Shown: positions 25,026 to 33,621, counted from the first letter of the stretch. The stretch: 33,929 nucleotides of DNA from Candidatus Sodaliphilus aphodohippi (GCA_018065665.1 JAGHSV010000104.1:1-33929); one strand, 5' to 3'. Numbers and translations are program-made. Notes: generated by a model not told the origin, from the sequence alone.

Positions 25026-25429
25026 TACCAGATGATGCAGTTGGTTACCGATATGGTGCTGATGAGTGAGCCCTCGTCGTTAGTGATGTCAATGTGCCAG
25101 ATGTGCAGTTTGTGTCCCTGGTGCACGATGCGTGCCGTTGCCGTGACCCGTTCGCCAATTCTGGCGGGATGAACATGGCTAGCATGAACGTCCTGTCCGA
25201 CACAAGCCTTGGCGTCGGGGCACAGGGCGCACGACCCGCACCCTGCCAGAGTCTCGGCCATCGCCAGCGATGCGCCACCGCTGAGGTAGCCGAATGGTTG
25301 GCAGTTGCGCTCGTCAACGGTCATTACGGCGCAACAGGTGTCGTCATCGGTCGACAGCACCTCCATGCCGATGCTGGTGGCAAGGTTGTGGCATTCATGC
25401 AGTTTAGCTTTTATGTTTTCAAGATTCAT
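25025..25429 (-). CDS. menI: Hotdog-fold thioesterase, probable DHNA-CoA thioesterase
   Basis: A 134-residue 4HBT/PaaI-like protein. The active-site segment Q44-PFGYLSGGASLAMAE-E59 aligns with the YdiI/MenI motif QPFGLLHGGAS…E, keeping the catalytic glutamate. The histidine of HGG is Ser50 here. It would release DHNA from CoA before prenylation. Position as first gene of the men operon supports this role over phenylacetate or enterobactin thioesterases. It lies 44 bases after radC with no convincing promoter (TTATTTTG is one base off the -7 consensus), so the operon may continue from dnaB-radC. Confidence 0.82.
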   Translation of the reverse strand: MNLENIKAKLHECHNLATSIGMEVLSTDDDTCCAVMTVDERNCQPFGYLSGGASLAMAETLAGCGSCALCPDAKACVGQDVHASHVHPARIGERVTATARIVHQGHKLHIWHIDITNDEGSLISTISVTNCIIW

Positions 25430-25473
25430 ATATTAATTTTCATTACGTGCAAAATAACAAAAGTTGACTGGGG

Positions 25474-26184
25474 TTATAACCGTGACTCGTCGTTGTAACT
25501 GTAGTAACCGTTGCCTTGGCAGACGATTATGTGGTCAACCAGGTCAATACCCATTGTCTTGCATGCAGCCCGTACGTTGGCGGTTAGTTCATCGTCCATC
25601 TTACTGGGGCGGCGGGAACCACCGGGGTGGTTGTGGGCAAGTATAATGCCGTCGGCCAGATGCTCCACCGCCGGTTTCATGATCATCTTCACGTCGGCAA
25701 CGGTCATTGCCGTACCGCCGCTGCTGATGCGCTCACGGCGTATCACACGCTTGGAACGGTCTAGCAACAGCACGTGCACCTCCTCGTGGCTTAGTGAATC
25801 CAATGCGCTCTTTAGGCACTCATAGGCATCAACGCTCGAGCGAATCTGCGGTTTCTCGTCAAACTTCTCGCTGTGGTAGCGCCGTGCCAGTTCCATGGCG
25901 GCCAGTATCTCGAGTGCTTTGACCTCGCCGATGCCGTGATAGGTGTTCATCAACTGACGATAGGACAGTCGCGCCACATTGTTCAGTTTGTCGTCATTAT
26001 CGCGGAGTATGCGGTTACAGAGGTCCACCACATTCTCACCCGGGCTGCCAATGCCAATGAAGACGGCAATCAGTTCGGCCTTGGTCAGGGCCCCGAAGCC
26101 CAGTTTTTTGGCTTTTTCGCGCGGACGATCGTCCTCGGCAACCAGTGTTTGCAGGTTGCGGTTGGGTTTGCTGTCGTAGTCCAT
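25474..26184 (-). CDS. radC: RadC/UPF0758 JAMM-domain protein
   Basis: A 236-residue protein with an N-terminal helix-hairpin-helix-like region (about 20-100) and a C-terminal JAB/JAMM metal-binding domain carrying H-N-H-P-G-G…D (AHNHPGGSRRPSKMDD). The old link with DNA repair has been withdrawn for E. coli RadC, and the molecular function is unsettled. Full length, all metal ligands present. It lies 14 bases after dnaB and 44 before menI, so it is probably co-transcribed with dnaB. Confidence 0.88.
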   Translation of the reverse strand: MDYDSKPNRNLQTLVAEDDRPREKAKKLGFGALTKAELIAVFIGIGSPGENVVDLCNRILRDNDDKLNNVARLSYRQLMNTYHGIGEVKALEILAAMELARRYHSEKFDEKPQIRSSVDAYECLKSALDSLSHEEVHVLLLDRSKRVIRRERISSGGTAMTVADVKMIMKPAVEHLADGIILAHNHPGGSRRPSKMDDELTANVRAACKTMGIDLVDHIIVCQGNGYYSYNDESRL

Positions 26185-26198
26185 GGCTATTCAATTAG

Positions 26199-27758
26199 TT
26201 AGAACGGTGGTTGGTTCTCTCCCGGGCCTGCCAGGAAGTCCACATTGGAAGGAGGCGGAGTGCCACCGTCAAGCTGCACGGGAGACTCAAACTGCTGGCT
26301 GTTGATTTTTGACTCACGGGTCTGTTCACCCCTGAACACCTGACTGTCATCCCAGTTCTCAAAACGCGCGAACTGGCGGACAAAACGCATTTTCACATCC
26401 TCCACACTACCGCTACGGTGCTTGGCAATGATAAACTCGGCCAGTCCGCTAATGTCATTGCCCTCGGCATCCACACCGCTCTTGAGATAATATTCGGGTC
26501 GGTGGATAAAGCAAACGATATCGGCATCCTGCTCGATGGCACCCGACTCACGGAGGTCACTCAACTGCGGGCGCTTTCCGTGCTTGTCGTCGCGCTGCTC
26601 GACACTACGGTTAAGCTGCGAGAGTGCAATGATGGGGATATCCAGTTCCTTTGCCAACTGTTTGAGGCTTCGAGAGATGTTGCTGACCTCCTGCTCGCGG
26701 CTGCCGAACTTCATACCCGATGCGTTCATCAACTGCAGGTAGTCGATGATGATGAGTTTGATATTATGTTCGTTTTTCAGTCGGCGCGCCTTGGTGTTAA
26801 GTTCAAACACCGACAGTGACGGCGTGTCATCGACATAGAGTGGAGCCGAGAACAACTGTTTTGTTCGCGTCATCAGGTTCTCCCACTCGTCGTTGTTCAG
26901 GTTACCGCTTTTGATTTTCTGTCCCTCAAGGTTGCAGACGTTACTGATTAGACGGTTGACCAACTGCAGGTTGGACATCTCGAGCGAGAAAATGGCGACA
27001 GGGATATTGTAGTCAACCGCCATATTCTTTGCCATGGAAAGCACCAGTGCGGTCTTACCCATCGCGGGACGGGCAGCGATAATGATGAGGTCGCTGTTCT
27101 GCCAACCCGATGTCACCTTGTCAAGGTCATGATAACCTGTCTGCAGTCCGCTCAGTCCGCTCTCACGGTTGGCGGCATCCTGTATTTTCTTGATGGCCTC
27201 GTTGACGATTGGGTCAATCTGCTGCACGTCGCGCTTGAGGGTGTTCTTTGAGATTTCAAACAGCTGTCCCTCGGCTTCCTGCATGAGGTCATAGACATCG
27301 TTGGTCTCGTCAAACGCCTTTGACTGGATTTGGCTGGTGAAAGTGATGAGACGGCGCGCTATGTACTTCTGCGCCACGATGCGGGCATGGAAGTCCACGT
27401 TTGCAGCACTGCTGACGCTACCGGTCAGTTTTGTGATGCGCAAGGGACCGCCGGCCTCCTCAAGAGTGCCGTCGTTACGGAGCTGCTCGGTCACTGTCAG
27501 CATGTCGATTGGGCGTTGCTTGGCCCCCAACGACACTATTGCCGAGTAAATCTTCTGGTTTGCGTTATCATAGAAACTCTCGGGCTTGAGTATGTCGCTC
27601 ACGATTGAGTAAGCGTCCTTTTCGAGCATAAGTGCACCCAACACGGCCTCCTCAATCTGGAGGTCCTGGGGCTGAAGTTTCCCGAACTCGCTGACTATCT
27701 CGCTCTCGTGCTGCGGGCGCCGACGCGTGCGCGACCCGCTGTTGTTGTTTTCTGCCAT
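26199..27758 (-). CDS. dnaB: Replicative DNA helicase DnaB
   Basis: A 519-residue hexameric helicase for the replication fork. The N-terminal primase-interaction domain (about 29-130, LQIEEAVLGALMLEKDAY) is followed by the RecA-like motor with Walker A A229-RPAMGKT-236 and the conserved SQLNRSVEQR…LSDLRESGAIEQDAD block. The track's start adds 13 residues ahead of MAENNNSG. The ATG at 27758 is preferred because a -7 box lies 26 bases upstream. The low-complexity C-terminal tail (PPPSNVDFLAGPGENQPPF) is typical. No intein is present. Confidence 0.95.
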   Translation of the reverse strand: MAENNNSGSRTRRRPQHESEIVSEFGKLQPQDLQIEEAVLGALMLEKDAYSIVSDILKPESFYDNANQKIYSAIVSLGAKQRPIDMLTVTEQLRNDGTLEEAGGPLRITKLTGSVSSAANVDFHARIVAQKYIARRLITFTSQIQSKAFDETNDVYDLMQEAEGQLFEISKNTLKRDVQQIDPIVNEAIKKIQDAANRESGLSGLQTGYHDLDKVTSGWQNSDLIIIAARPAMGKTALVLSMAKNMAVDYNIPVAIFSLEMSNLQLVNRLISNVCNLEGQKIKSGNLNNDEWENLMTRTKQLFSAPLYVDDTPSLSVFELNTKARRLKNEHNIKLIIIDYLQLMNASGMKFGSREQEVSNISRSLKQLAKELDIPIIALSQLNRSVEQRDDKHGKRPQLSDLRESGAIEQDADIVCFIHRPEYYLKSGVDAEGNDISGLAEFIIAKHRSGSVEDVKMRFVRQFARFENWDDSQVFRGEQTRESKINSQQFESPVQLDGGTPPPSNVDFLAGPGENQPPF

Positions 27759-27783
27759 GATGTTTTTTGTATTATTCCGTCTG

Positions 27784-27791
27784 CAAAGGTA
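27784..27791 (-). promoter_or_regulatory. -7 box of dnaB
   Basis: Minus strand TACCTTTG then C is an exact -7 match, 25 bases before the ATG at 27758. No TTTG at the usual distance. Confidence 0.5.
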
Positions 27792-27861
27792 AATCAAAAA
27801 AACGGAGTGAGGGCTCTGTTTGGGTTGTTGTTTATGAACAACATATTAACATTAATATCAA

Positions 27862-27915
27862 CACCGGCGACCGCCCTGCCCCACCCTGCAGCGTGAGCCG
27901 TGGCAATCGCCGGTG
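27862..27915. other. Inverted repeat between efp and dnaB
   Basis: CACCGGCGA (27862-27870) and TCGCCGGTG (27907-27915) are perfect 9-bp arms separated by 36 bases. It lies 29 bases past the efp stop on the minus strand. It is G/C-rich as in terminators, but the following minus-strand sequence (TTGATATTAATG) is not a clean U-run. It may end efp transcripts or be a protein site before dnaB. Confidence 0.4.
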
Positions 27916-27943
27916 CCGATTTTATCTCCGACCGAGGTCAGGG

Positions 27944-28507
27944 TTAGCGAACGCGTCCCTGATAACTGCCGTCGCGTGTGTCAACCTCGATAGTCTCGCC
28001 CTCGTTAACAAACAGAGGAACGCGAACGGTTGCGCCTGTCTCGACAGTAGCGGGTTTCAGTGAGTTGGTTGCGGTATCGCCCTTTACGCCTGGTTCAGTG
28101 TAAGTGATTTTCAGTTGAGTCTTAACGGGCATCTCGGCAAAAAGAACTGTCTCGGTCGATGCATCGCTGACAACCTCAACAACGTCGCTCTCCTTCATGT
28201 AGTCAACACCGGTGATAAGGTTCTTGGCGATGGGAATCTGCTCGTAGGTCTCCTGATTCATGAACATAGCGTCCTCGCCGTCCATGTAAAGGTACTGATA
28301 GGGACGGCGCTCAACGCGTACGTCTTCCAGTTTCTCACCAATGTTAAAGCGGCGCTCCAGCACGCGGCCGTCAACCACGTTTTTCAGTTTGGTGCGCATG
28401 AATGTGTTACCCTTACCGGGTTTTACGTGCAGGAACTCGATGCAGAAATACAGGTCCCCGTCGAGGCGGATACATGTTCCGTTTTTAATGTCTTGAGCGT
28501 TAATCAT
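27944..28507 (-). CDS. efp: Translation elongation factor P
   Basis: A 187-residue protein of normal length with the three EF-P beta-barrel domains. The tip loop that enters the ribosome reads [10 protein letters not shown] with Lys32 at the position modified in E. coli (Lys34). EF-P relieves stalling at polyproline. No modification genes (epmA/epmB, earP or ymfI-like) are in the window, so the modification state is unknown. Domain III ends [15 protein letters not shown], close to the conserved ending of the family. It has its own promoter. Confidence 0.95.
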   Translation of the reverse strand: MINAQDIKNGTCIRLDGDLYFCIEFLHVKPGKGNTFMRTKLKNVVDGRVLERRFNIGEKLEDVRVERRPYQYLYMDGEDAMFMNQETYEQIPIAKNLITGVDYMKESDVVEVVSDASTETVLFAEMPVKTQLKITYTEPGVKGDTATNSLKPATVETGATVRVPLFVNEGETIEVDTRDGSYQGRVR

Positions 28508-28565
28508 AACTGTTTATATCTATTTAATTTTTATTAATTTTGCGGATTTTGCAGTAAACCAACTG

Positions 28566-28573
28566 CAAAGGTA
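28566..28573 (-). promoter_or_regulatory. -7 box of efp
   Basis: Minus strand TACCTTTG then C is an exact -7 match with a leader of about 53 bases. The nearest TTTG is 24 bases upstream, slightly too far. Confidence 0.5.
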
Positions 28574-28707
28574 CTACAAATCAGTGGCAACTGCAAGCAA
28601 ATCACTCGTTTTTTTCACAACGCCCGCATTACCGTGTAGAAATTGCCATGGCCGAACGTCAAAGGAACCACCGATTCCCTGTTGATAAGCAAACCCTTAA
28701 AATGGTG

Positions 28708-30732
28708 TCAGCGAGTAACCGTGAATGTCTTTTTGTCTGGTCCCACTCCGGTGATTGTCAGGCTTTTCCACTTTGACGGCAGGCATGGTGTCTGCTGGAC
28801 GATGCCGTCCTCAGTGATTCGCAGTCCGCCAAAACCGCACAGCACAGCCTGGAGCATGCCTCCGGCTCCGGTGGCAAAGTAGGGGTTGTTGCCTCCTGCT
28901 TCCTCCGACAGCACCCCAAACGGCGGGCACTTGTGCGGGACATAGCTTTTCTTCCACAGGGCGAATGCCTCGTCGCGGTTGCCCAATTGAGCCGCCAGGA
29001 TGCTGACGATGCTGTTGCCCATGGCAGGGCCTTTGGGGTCCATGCGTTTGTTGTAGTAGTCCACGTTTTTCCTGATTTCGGCCTTGTCGGTCATCAGCCC
29101 CAGAGGGTATGCGAGCAGCACGACATCACCCTGCTTGATGGCACGTCCGTCGTATGTGGCATGTTCTTTCATCACGCCGTCGGCAAAGTAGTGGTACTTG
29201 ATGTTTTTCTCGACCTCAATCCACTCGTCGCTGGGGGCTTCTCCCACGGCGCGGGCAGCCTCGATGGCATATTTCAGGCTCACCTGGGCGGCACCGTTGG
29301 TGAACGCGTTGTCATCGACCACGCCGGTATATTCGTCGGCGCCGACAACCTTGTTGATGCTGTATGTGCCGTCGCTGTTGTTCTCGACGCGGCTGCAAAC
29401 AAACTCGGCAACCTCCTTCATCAGGGGGTATCCGCTCTCGCGAAGCCATTTCGAGTCCTTGGTGACGCAGTAGTAGTTCCAGCATGCGATAGCCACGTCG
29501 GGGGTGATGTGGTGTTCAAATGTGCCTGTGAGTGCCCACAGCGGGCATGCCTCCTCGCCGCTGTCGTCGCTCTCCCACGGGAACATCACGCCGCGGTAGC
29601 CCAGCATCTTTGCCCTCTGGCGCGCCGGTCCGAGGCGGTCAAAGCGGTAATCCACACAACTTTTTGCCATTTTCTGGTTGAGCATCAGCAGCGGCGGGTA
29701 CATCCATATCTCGGTGTCCCAGAAGATGTGGCGGTTGTAGCCGTCACTGCTCAGTCCCATTGGCGAGGGGCTCTCGCGGTTGTCCTCGCCGACAAACGAG
29801 TACAGATGATAGAGGCAGCTGCGCACGTCGGTCTGGCTTTCGATATCGCCCTCGATTTGTATATCGCTCTGCCACAAGCGTTCCCATTGTGCCTTGTGCC
29901 TTGCGAGCGGATGGTCGATGCCATCGGCTGTGATGCCTGTCACCATGCGGCTGGCCTGGTTGGTGGGGTTGAAGAAGTCGCGGCTGGTGCACACGGCTCC
30001 AACCAGGGCAAACCTGAATGTCTTGCCCGCCTGGAGCGTATGTGTCAGGCAAATGCCCTTGATGCCTTCATACTCACACTCGGTGATTTGTTTTCGCATA
30101 TTGGGTTCGTCAACGAGGAAACTCGATGTACATGCCACCGTGTGGATGTTGTGTATGGTGCTGGTCGTGATTTTGTTGAGCGGTATGGCGTTGTCCTTGC
30201 GTCCAATGCGCTGGAAGCTGTACTTCGCATCCTTGTTGTCCTCGGTGGGCCGGATCACGTTGATGGCTTCCATTGTCATGTTGGTCTTTGGCGTGATTTC
30301 GACTACCATCATGCCCATATAAGAAAGATGCCGCAAGGCCTGCATGGTATATTTGACGTGCGCCTTGGGCAGGTCGAACTCGGTGGTGACAACTGCCTCT
30401 CTCATGTTCATCTCCTGGTGCCATGCCTTAGCGTCGGTGTCGGTAATCACCTTGCCGTCGAGTTTGAGTGCCATATCCAGGAAGTTGGGGCTAAAGACGG
30501 CGTTGCTGACACCGTCAAATTCGTCGTAATGCTCATAGACGCCGTTCAAGAGGATGGCCTCGGTGCCGAACAGCTGCTCGCTTGTCACGATTCCTATAGT
30601 ACCGTTGGCAAGGCTGATGCCGGCATAGTTGTCGCGCTGTATCGTGCTCAGTGTCCATCCGTCATTCACCTTTGCCTGTAGCGCGAGTGACGACACGATG
30701 GCGAGTAGGAATAAAAATCTATTTATTTTCAT
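28708..30732 (-). CDS. Secreted glycoside hydrolase family 65 protein
   Basis: A 674-residue protein from the ATG at 30732. The track's 47 extra residues are an out-of-frame reading of the upstream GH78 gene. MKINRFLFLLAIVSSLALQA is a signal peptide. The (alpha/alpha)6 core carries HIFWDTEIWMYPPLL, the catalytic acid E467 in VGADEYTG…NAFTN, and K533-Q534. A second acidic pair, E610-E611 before the TGAGGMLQ block, sits where GH65 hydrolases carry a general base and phosphorylases lack one. I infer a hydrolase of alpha-glucosides (kojibiose, nigerose or trehalose type) rather than a phosphorylase; export also fits that. It starts 11 bases after the GH78 gene. Confidence 0.85.
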   Translation of the reverse strand: MKINRFLFLLAIVSSLALQAKVNDGWTLSTIQRDNYAGISLANGTIGIVTSEQLFGTEAILLNGVYEHYDEFDGVSNAVFSPNFLDMALKLDGKVITDTDAKAWHQEMNMREAVVTTEFDLPKAHVKYTMQALRHLSYMGMMVVEITPKTNMTMEAINVIRPTEDNKDAKYSFQRIGRKDNAIPLNKITTSTIHNIHTVACTSSFLVDEPNMRKQITECEYEGIKGICLTHTLQAGKTFRFALVGAVCTSRDFFNPTNQASRMVTGITADGIDHPLARHKAQWERLWQSDIQIEGDIESQTDVRSCLYHLYSFVGEDNRESPSPMGLSSDGYNRHIFWDTEIWMYPPLLMLNQKMAKSCVDYRFDRLGPARQRAKMLGYRGVMFPWESDDSGEEACPLWALTGTFEHHITPDVAIACWNYYCVTKDSKWLRESGYPLMKEVAEFVCSRVENNSDGTYSINKVVGADEYTGVVDDNAFTNGAAQVSLKYAIEAARAVGEAPSDEWIEVEKNIKYHYFADGVMKEHATYDGRAIKQGDVVLLAYPLGLMTDKAEIRKNVDYYNKRMDPKGPAMGNSIVSILAAQLGNRDEAFALWKKSYVPHKCPPFGVLSEEAGGNNPYFATGAGGMLQAVLCGFGGLRITEDGIVQQTPCLPSKWKSLTITGVGPDKKTFTVTR

Positions 30733-30743
30733 GATGATAATTT

Positions 30744-33323
30744 TTATCGTGAAATTGTATATGTTCCGGCCTTGTATTCCTTGCCGGTAGTCTCGCCGGG
30801 CAGGGTAACAGTGGCAGTGGCGCCAGCCGGTACGGTGAATGTCCAGATCCACTTGTCGCCCTCGTAGTGCCAAGCGCTCTTGATGGTACCGGCTGCCGAG
30901 CGGTAGCTGGCGTCAACCGAACCGAGTCGCTTGTCGGGTATCGGACGCATGATGATGTGCTTGAAGCCGGGCTGTGCGGGGTCGGCGGCGATGCCTGCCG
31001 CGGTCTTCCAAATCCACGAGCATACGCAGCCGTAGGCATAGTGGTTGAAGCTGTTCATGCCGGAGGGGCCCATTCCATTCTCCTTGGTATAACTGTTCCA
31101 TCGTTCCCAGATGGTGGTTGCGCCGTTGTCAACCGAGTAGAGCCAACTGGGGTTCTTGCGCTGGAACAACAGTTCGTAGGCGATGTCGCTCATGCCGTTC
31201 TCGGTCAGAGTCTCCATCAGGATGCTGGTGCCGAGGAATCCGGTCTGCAGGCAGTTGCCGTGGTCGGCAAAATTCTGGCGCAGGCGTGCAATCATGTTCT
31301 CCTTGGCCTGTCCGTCAACGATGCCGTTTCTCAGGGCAAACAGGGCAGGTGTCTGCATGGTGTTGAGTATTTGGGTTTTGAACTCGCCATTGCTGTTGAG
31401 GAACTTCTCGCGGATATAGTTTTTTGCCTCGTTGACCATTGCCTCATACTTGGCGGCATCGCGGCCGGTGCCCTTTGCCATGTCGCGCATCATGCCGGCA
31501 TCAATCACCCAATAGCTGGCACACAGGTAGTTCCAGTAGTCAAGCGTTTCGGGTTTGGGTCCGTGTTCGCCAAAGGCGCGTCCGCTGCAGCTCTCCAGCG
31601 GCTCGTAGCTGAGCCAGTCGGCCCACTGGTAGTTACTGTTCTCCTCTTTCAGTGTCTGGTGGTCATACTTTGTGGTGGCCACATGGTCCATGTATTTCTC
31701 CATCGATGCCCAGTGCTGTGCAACGATATCCTTGTCGCCATACTGTTTCCAGATTGTCCAGGGCACGATAACACCGGCGTCGGACCAGCCAAGACGCATC
31801 ATGTCGCCCTCCTCGCTGCCGTACTGTGCAAACGGAGCAACACCGGGATAACCTCCGCGGGGACTCTGTGTGTCGCGCATGTCGCGCATCCACTTGTGGA
31901 AGAATCTGCTGGTGTTGGCAAAGAAAGTTCCGGTCTCGGCAAATACTTCGGTGTCGGCAGTCCATCCCAGTCGCTCGTTGCGCTGCGGGCAGTCGGTGGG
32001 TACCGACAGGTAGTTTGAACGCTGTCCCCATACGGTGTTGGAGATAAGCCTGTTTATCAAATCATTGCCGGTGGTGATTGTACCAATCTCGATGTCACGC
32101 GTGATGCTGCTGACGGGGATTGACTTGATGCTCGTGATGGTCACGTCGGCATCGGCAGTAACCGAGATGTATCGGTAACCGAAGAAGGTGTATCGCGGGC
32201 GGTAGTTGACCGGTTTGTCACTCTGCCCGAAGGTGTAGTCCATCATCATGCCCGTCTCAGGTATGCGCAGGTTCTCGCGGTGTACGCTGCCCTCGGGGCC
32301 GTCCATTCCGCGCTCGGGGTCACCGTTGCCGTCGTTCAGGAGTTCGCCGGGTTCACAGTGCAGTGTTGTACCACTCTTGGCGCTGAAAACAAAGTCGGGG
32401 ACTGCCGACGCGTTCTGCCCGAAGTCCACCACCAGGTTCTCGCCGGGGTGCAGGGTGATTGTCTCGCCGGGCTTGTAATTGCGTCTGACGATGACCGTTC
32501 CCCACAGTTCCTCGTTCTGTCCCACGGTGTCCTGCCATACATAAACCTTGACGGGTTCCAACGCCAGGTCTTCGCGGAAATAAACCTCGGCGCCGTCGCT
32601 TGGGAGTATCTCGCCGTTGAACTCGGTGTTGATTTCGGGTTTTGAAAGTTTTTCGGGAGTCATGAAACCGAGAGGCACGCGGGCGTCATACACTTCGCCG
32701 TCAAATATGTCGGCATGTTTCACGGGTCCGGCGATGCCGGCTTTCCAGTTGTCGGTGTCGGTACCGATGCGCTGCTTGGTGCCGTCGGTGTAGGTAAGTT
32801 CCAGCACACCGCGGAAGGCGCACTTCTTGCCCCTCATTCCGTCAAAGCCGTTGGGCGTCAGAATCTGGTCGGCCCACCAACCCGGGGTGACCTGCGCCGC
32901 CAATTGGTTCTGGGCACCGCTCTTGCAGTTGATCAGCGGCGTGATGTCGTAGGTAAACGACCGTTTGGTCTTGCTGTAGTGGGTGAATCCCGGTTTGAGT
33001 ATCTCTTCGCCCACCGTCTGACCGTTGACATACAGTTCAAATACGCCCAGACCGGCAGTCATCCACTTGGCCTGCTTGACCTTTTTTCCGTTCTTGATTG
33101 TCGATACAAACCAGTTGGCGCCGTCGGCCGCGCGCGTGCCGTCCTTGATTTTGACCTTGATAACAGGTGCGTCAACGACGCTAATCCACTGTGACGCGTT
33201 CCATGCCGCATTGTCGAGCGGGGTGGTCAGGGCTATGGTCTGCTTGCCATAGGCATTACAAGCAACAGCCACTGCCAGCATAGCAAAAAGGGCTGATTTC
33301 CTAATCATTCCGATATGTTTCAT
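30744..33323 (-). CDS. Secreted alpha-L-rhamnosidase, GH78
   Basis: An 859-residue protein that removes terminal alpha-L-rhamnose. The signal sequence (MKHIGMIRKSALFAMLAVAVAC) ends with a weak lipobox-like AVAC, so it may be a lipoprotein or simply periplasmic. N-terminal beta domains are followed by the catalytic (alpha/alpha)6 barrel with VPTDCPQRNERLGWTAD, where E450 is the likely general acid. The GGYPGVAPF and MNSFNHYAYGCVCSWIW blocks are typical of GH78. It heads a two-gene operon with the GH65 enzyme. No SusC/SusD pair is in the window, so this is a partial or satellite glycan locus. Confidence 0.9.
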   Translation of the reverse strand: MKHIGMIRKSALFAMLAVAVACNAYGKQTIALTTPLDNAAWNASQWISVVDAPVIKVKIKDGTRAADGANWFVSTIKNGKKVKQAKWMTAGLGVFELYVNGQTVGEEILKPGFTHYSKTKRSFTYDITPLINCKSGAQNQLAAQVTPGWWADQILTPNGFDGMRGKKCAFRGVLELTYTDGTKQRIGTDTDNWKAGIAGPVKHADIFDGEVYDARVPLGFMTPEKLSKPEINTEFNGEILPSDGAEVYFREDLALEPVKVYVWQDTVGQNEELWGTVIVRRNYKPGETITLHPGENLVVDFGQNASAVPDFVFSAKSGTTLHCEPGELLNDGNGDPERGMDGPEGSVHRENLRIPETGMMMDYTFGQSDKPVNYRPRYTFFGYRYISVTADADVTITSIKSIPVSSITRDIEIGTITTGNDLINRLISNTVWGQRSNYLSVPTDCPQRNERLGWTADTEVFAETGTFFANTSRFFHKWMRDMRDTQSPRGGYPGVAPFAQYGSEEGDMMRLGWSDAGVIVPWTIWKQYGDKDIVAQHWASMEKYMDHVATTKYDHQTLKEENSNYQWADWLSYEPLESCSGRAFGEHGPKPETLDYWNYLCASYWVIDAGMMRDMAKGTGRDAAKYEAMVNEAKNYIREKFLNSNGEFKTQILNTMQTPALFALRNGIVDGQAKENMIARLRQNFADHGNCLQTGFLGTSILMETLTENGMSDIAYELLFQRKNPSWLYSVDNGATTIWERWNSYTKENGMGPSGMNSFNHYAYGCVCSWIWKTAAGIAADPAQPGFKHIIMRPIPDKRLGSVDASYRSAAGTIKSAWHYEGDKWIWTFTVPAGATATVTLPGETTGKEYKAGTYTISR

Positions 33324-33367
33324 ATAAGTTGATTTTTATAATTTATGCAGTTTGATATTAATTATCG

Positions 33368-33375
33368 CAAATTTA
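33368..33375 (-). promoter_or_regulatory. -7 box of the GH78-GH65 operon
   Basis: Minus strand TAAATTTG then C is an exact -7 match with a leader of about 38 bases. No TTTG at 19-21 bases; the region is instead occupied by an inverted repeat. Confidence 0.5.
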
Positions 33376-33384
33376 CATAAAAAT

Positions 33385-33398
33385 CCTGAATTGTCAGG
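33385..33398. promoter_or_regulatory. Inverted repeat in the GH78-GH65 promoter
   Basis: CCTGA-ATTG-TCAGG has perfect 5-bp arms and sits 9-23 bases upstream of the -7 box, where the -33 element should be. This suggests a regulator site and would explain the missing consensus -33. Confidence 0.45.
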
Positions 33399-33469
33399 TC
33401 AACCGTATAAAAAAACGAGAATTACTTTTTTTGGTGATTTCTGATTAGAACGATTGCTGCAAACTGGAT

Positions 33470-33485
33470 GTCTCATCCTTGAGAC
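33470..33485. other. Hairpin in the right intergenic region
   Basis: GTCTCA-TCCT-TGAGAC has perfect 6-bp arms. No T-run follows. Bases 33324-33666 are otherwise noncoding and hold the GH78 promoter, this hairpin, the second 20-base repeat copy and the promoter of the last gene. Confidence 0.35.
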
Positions 33486-33515
33486 CATTCTGTAGTTATA
33501 GTATTATCTGGCGCG

Positions 33516-33535
33516 TAAATCGCGGACTTTCAGCC
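33516..33535 (+). repeat. 20-base repeat, right copy
   Basis: TAAATCGCGGACTTTCAGCC matches bases 130-149 with one change (A to G). Together with the preceding CGCG it forms CGCG-TAAAT-CGCG (33512-33524). The hairpin-rich remainder of the left copy is absent. Confidence 0.6.
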
Positions 33536-33613
33536 ACATCTCATTATATTGTTAAATATTGTTAAGATTTTGGGAAGTAGAGAAACTTTAGGGTATTCTA
33601 TAAAAAAAATGTG

Positions 33614-33621
33614 TATCTTTG
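33614..33621 (+). promoter_or_regulatory. -7 box of the last gene
   Basis: TATCTTTG then C is an exact -7 match; TTTA stands 23 bases upstream as a weak -33. The leader before the ATG at 33667 would be about 40 bases and is very AT-rich. Confidence 0.5.

Noticed and set aside
28933-30681. Plus-strand ORF of 582 aa
   Set aside because: Exactly antisense to the GH65 gene, His/Val-rich with no family resemblance; a shadow created by GC-rich codon bias.
30867-32018. Plus-strand ORF of 383 aa
   Set aside because: Antisense to the GH78 gene; no domain signal.
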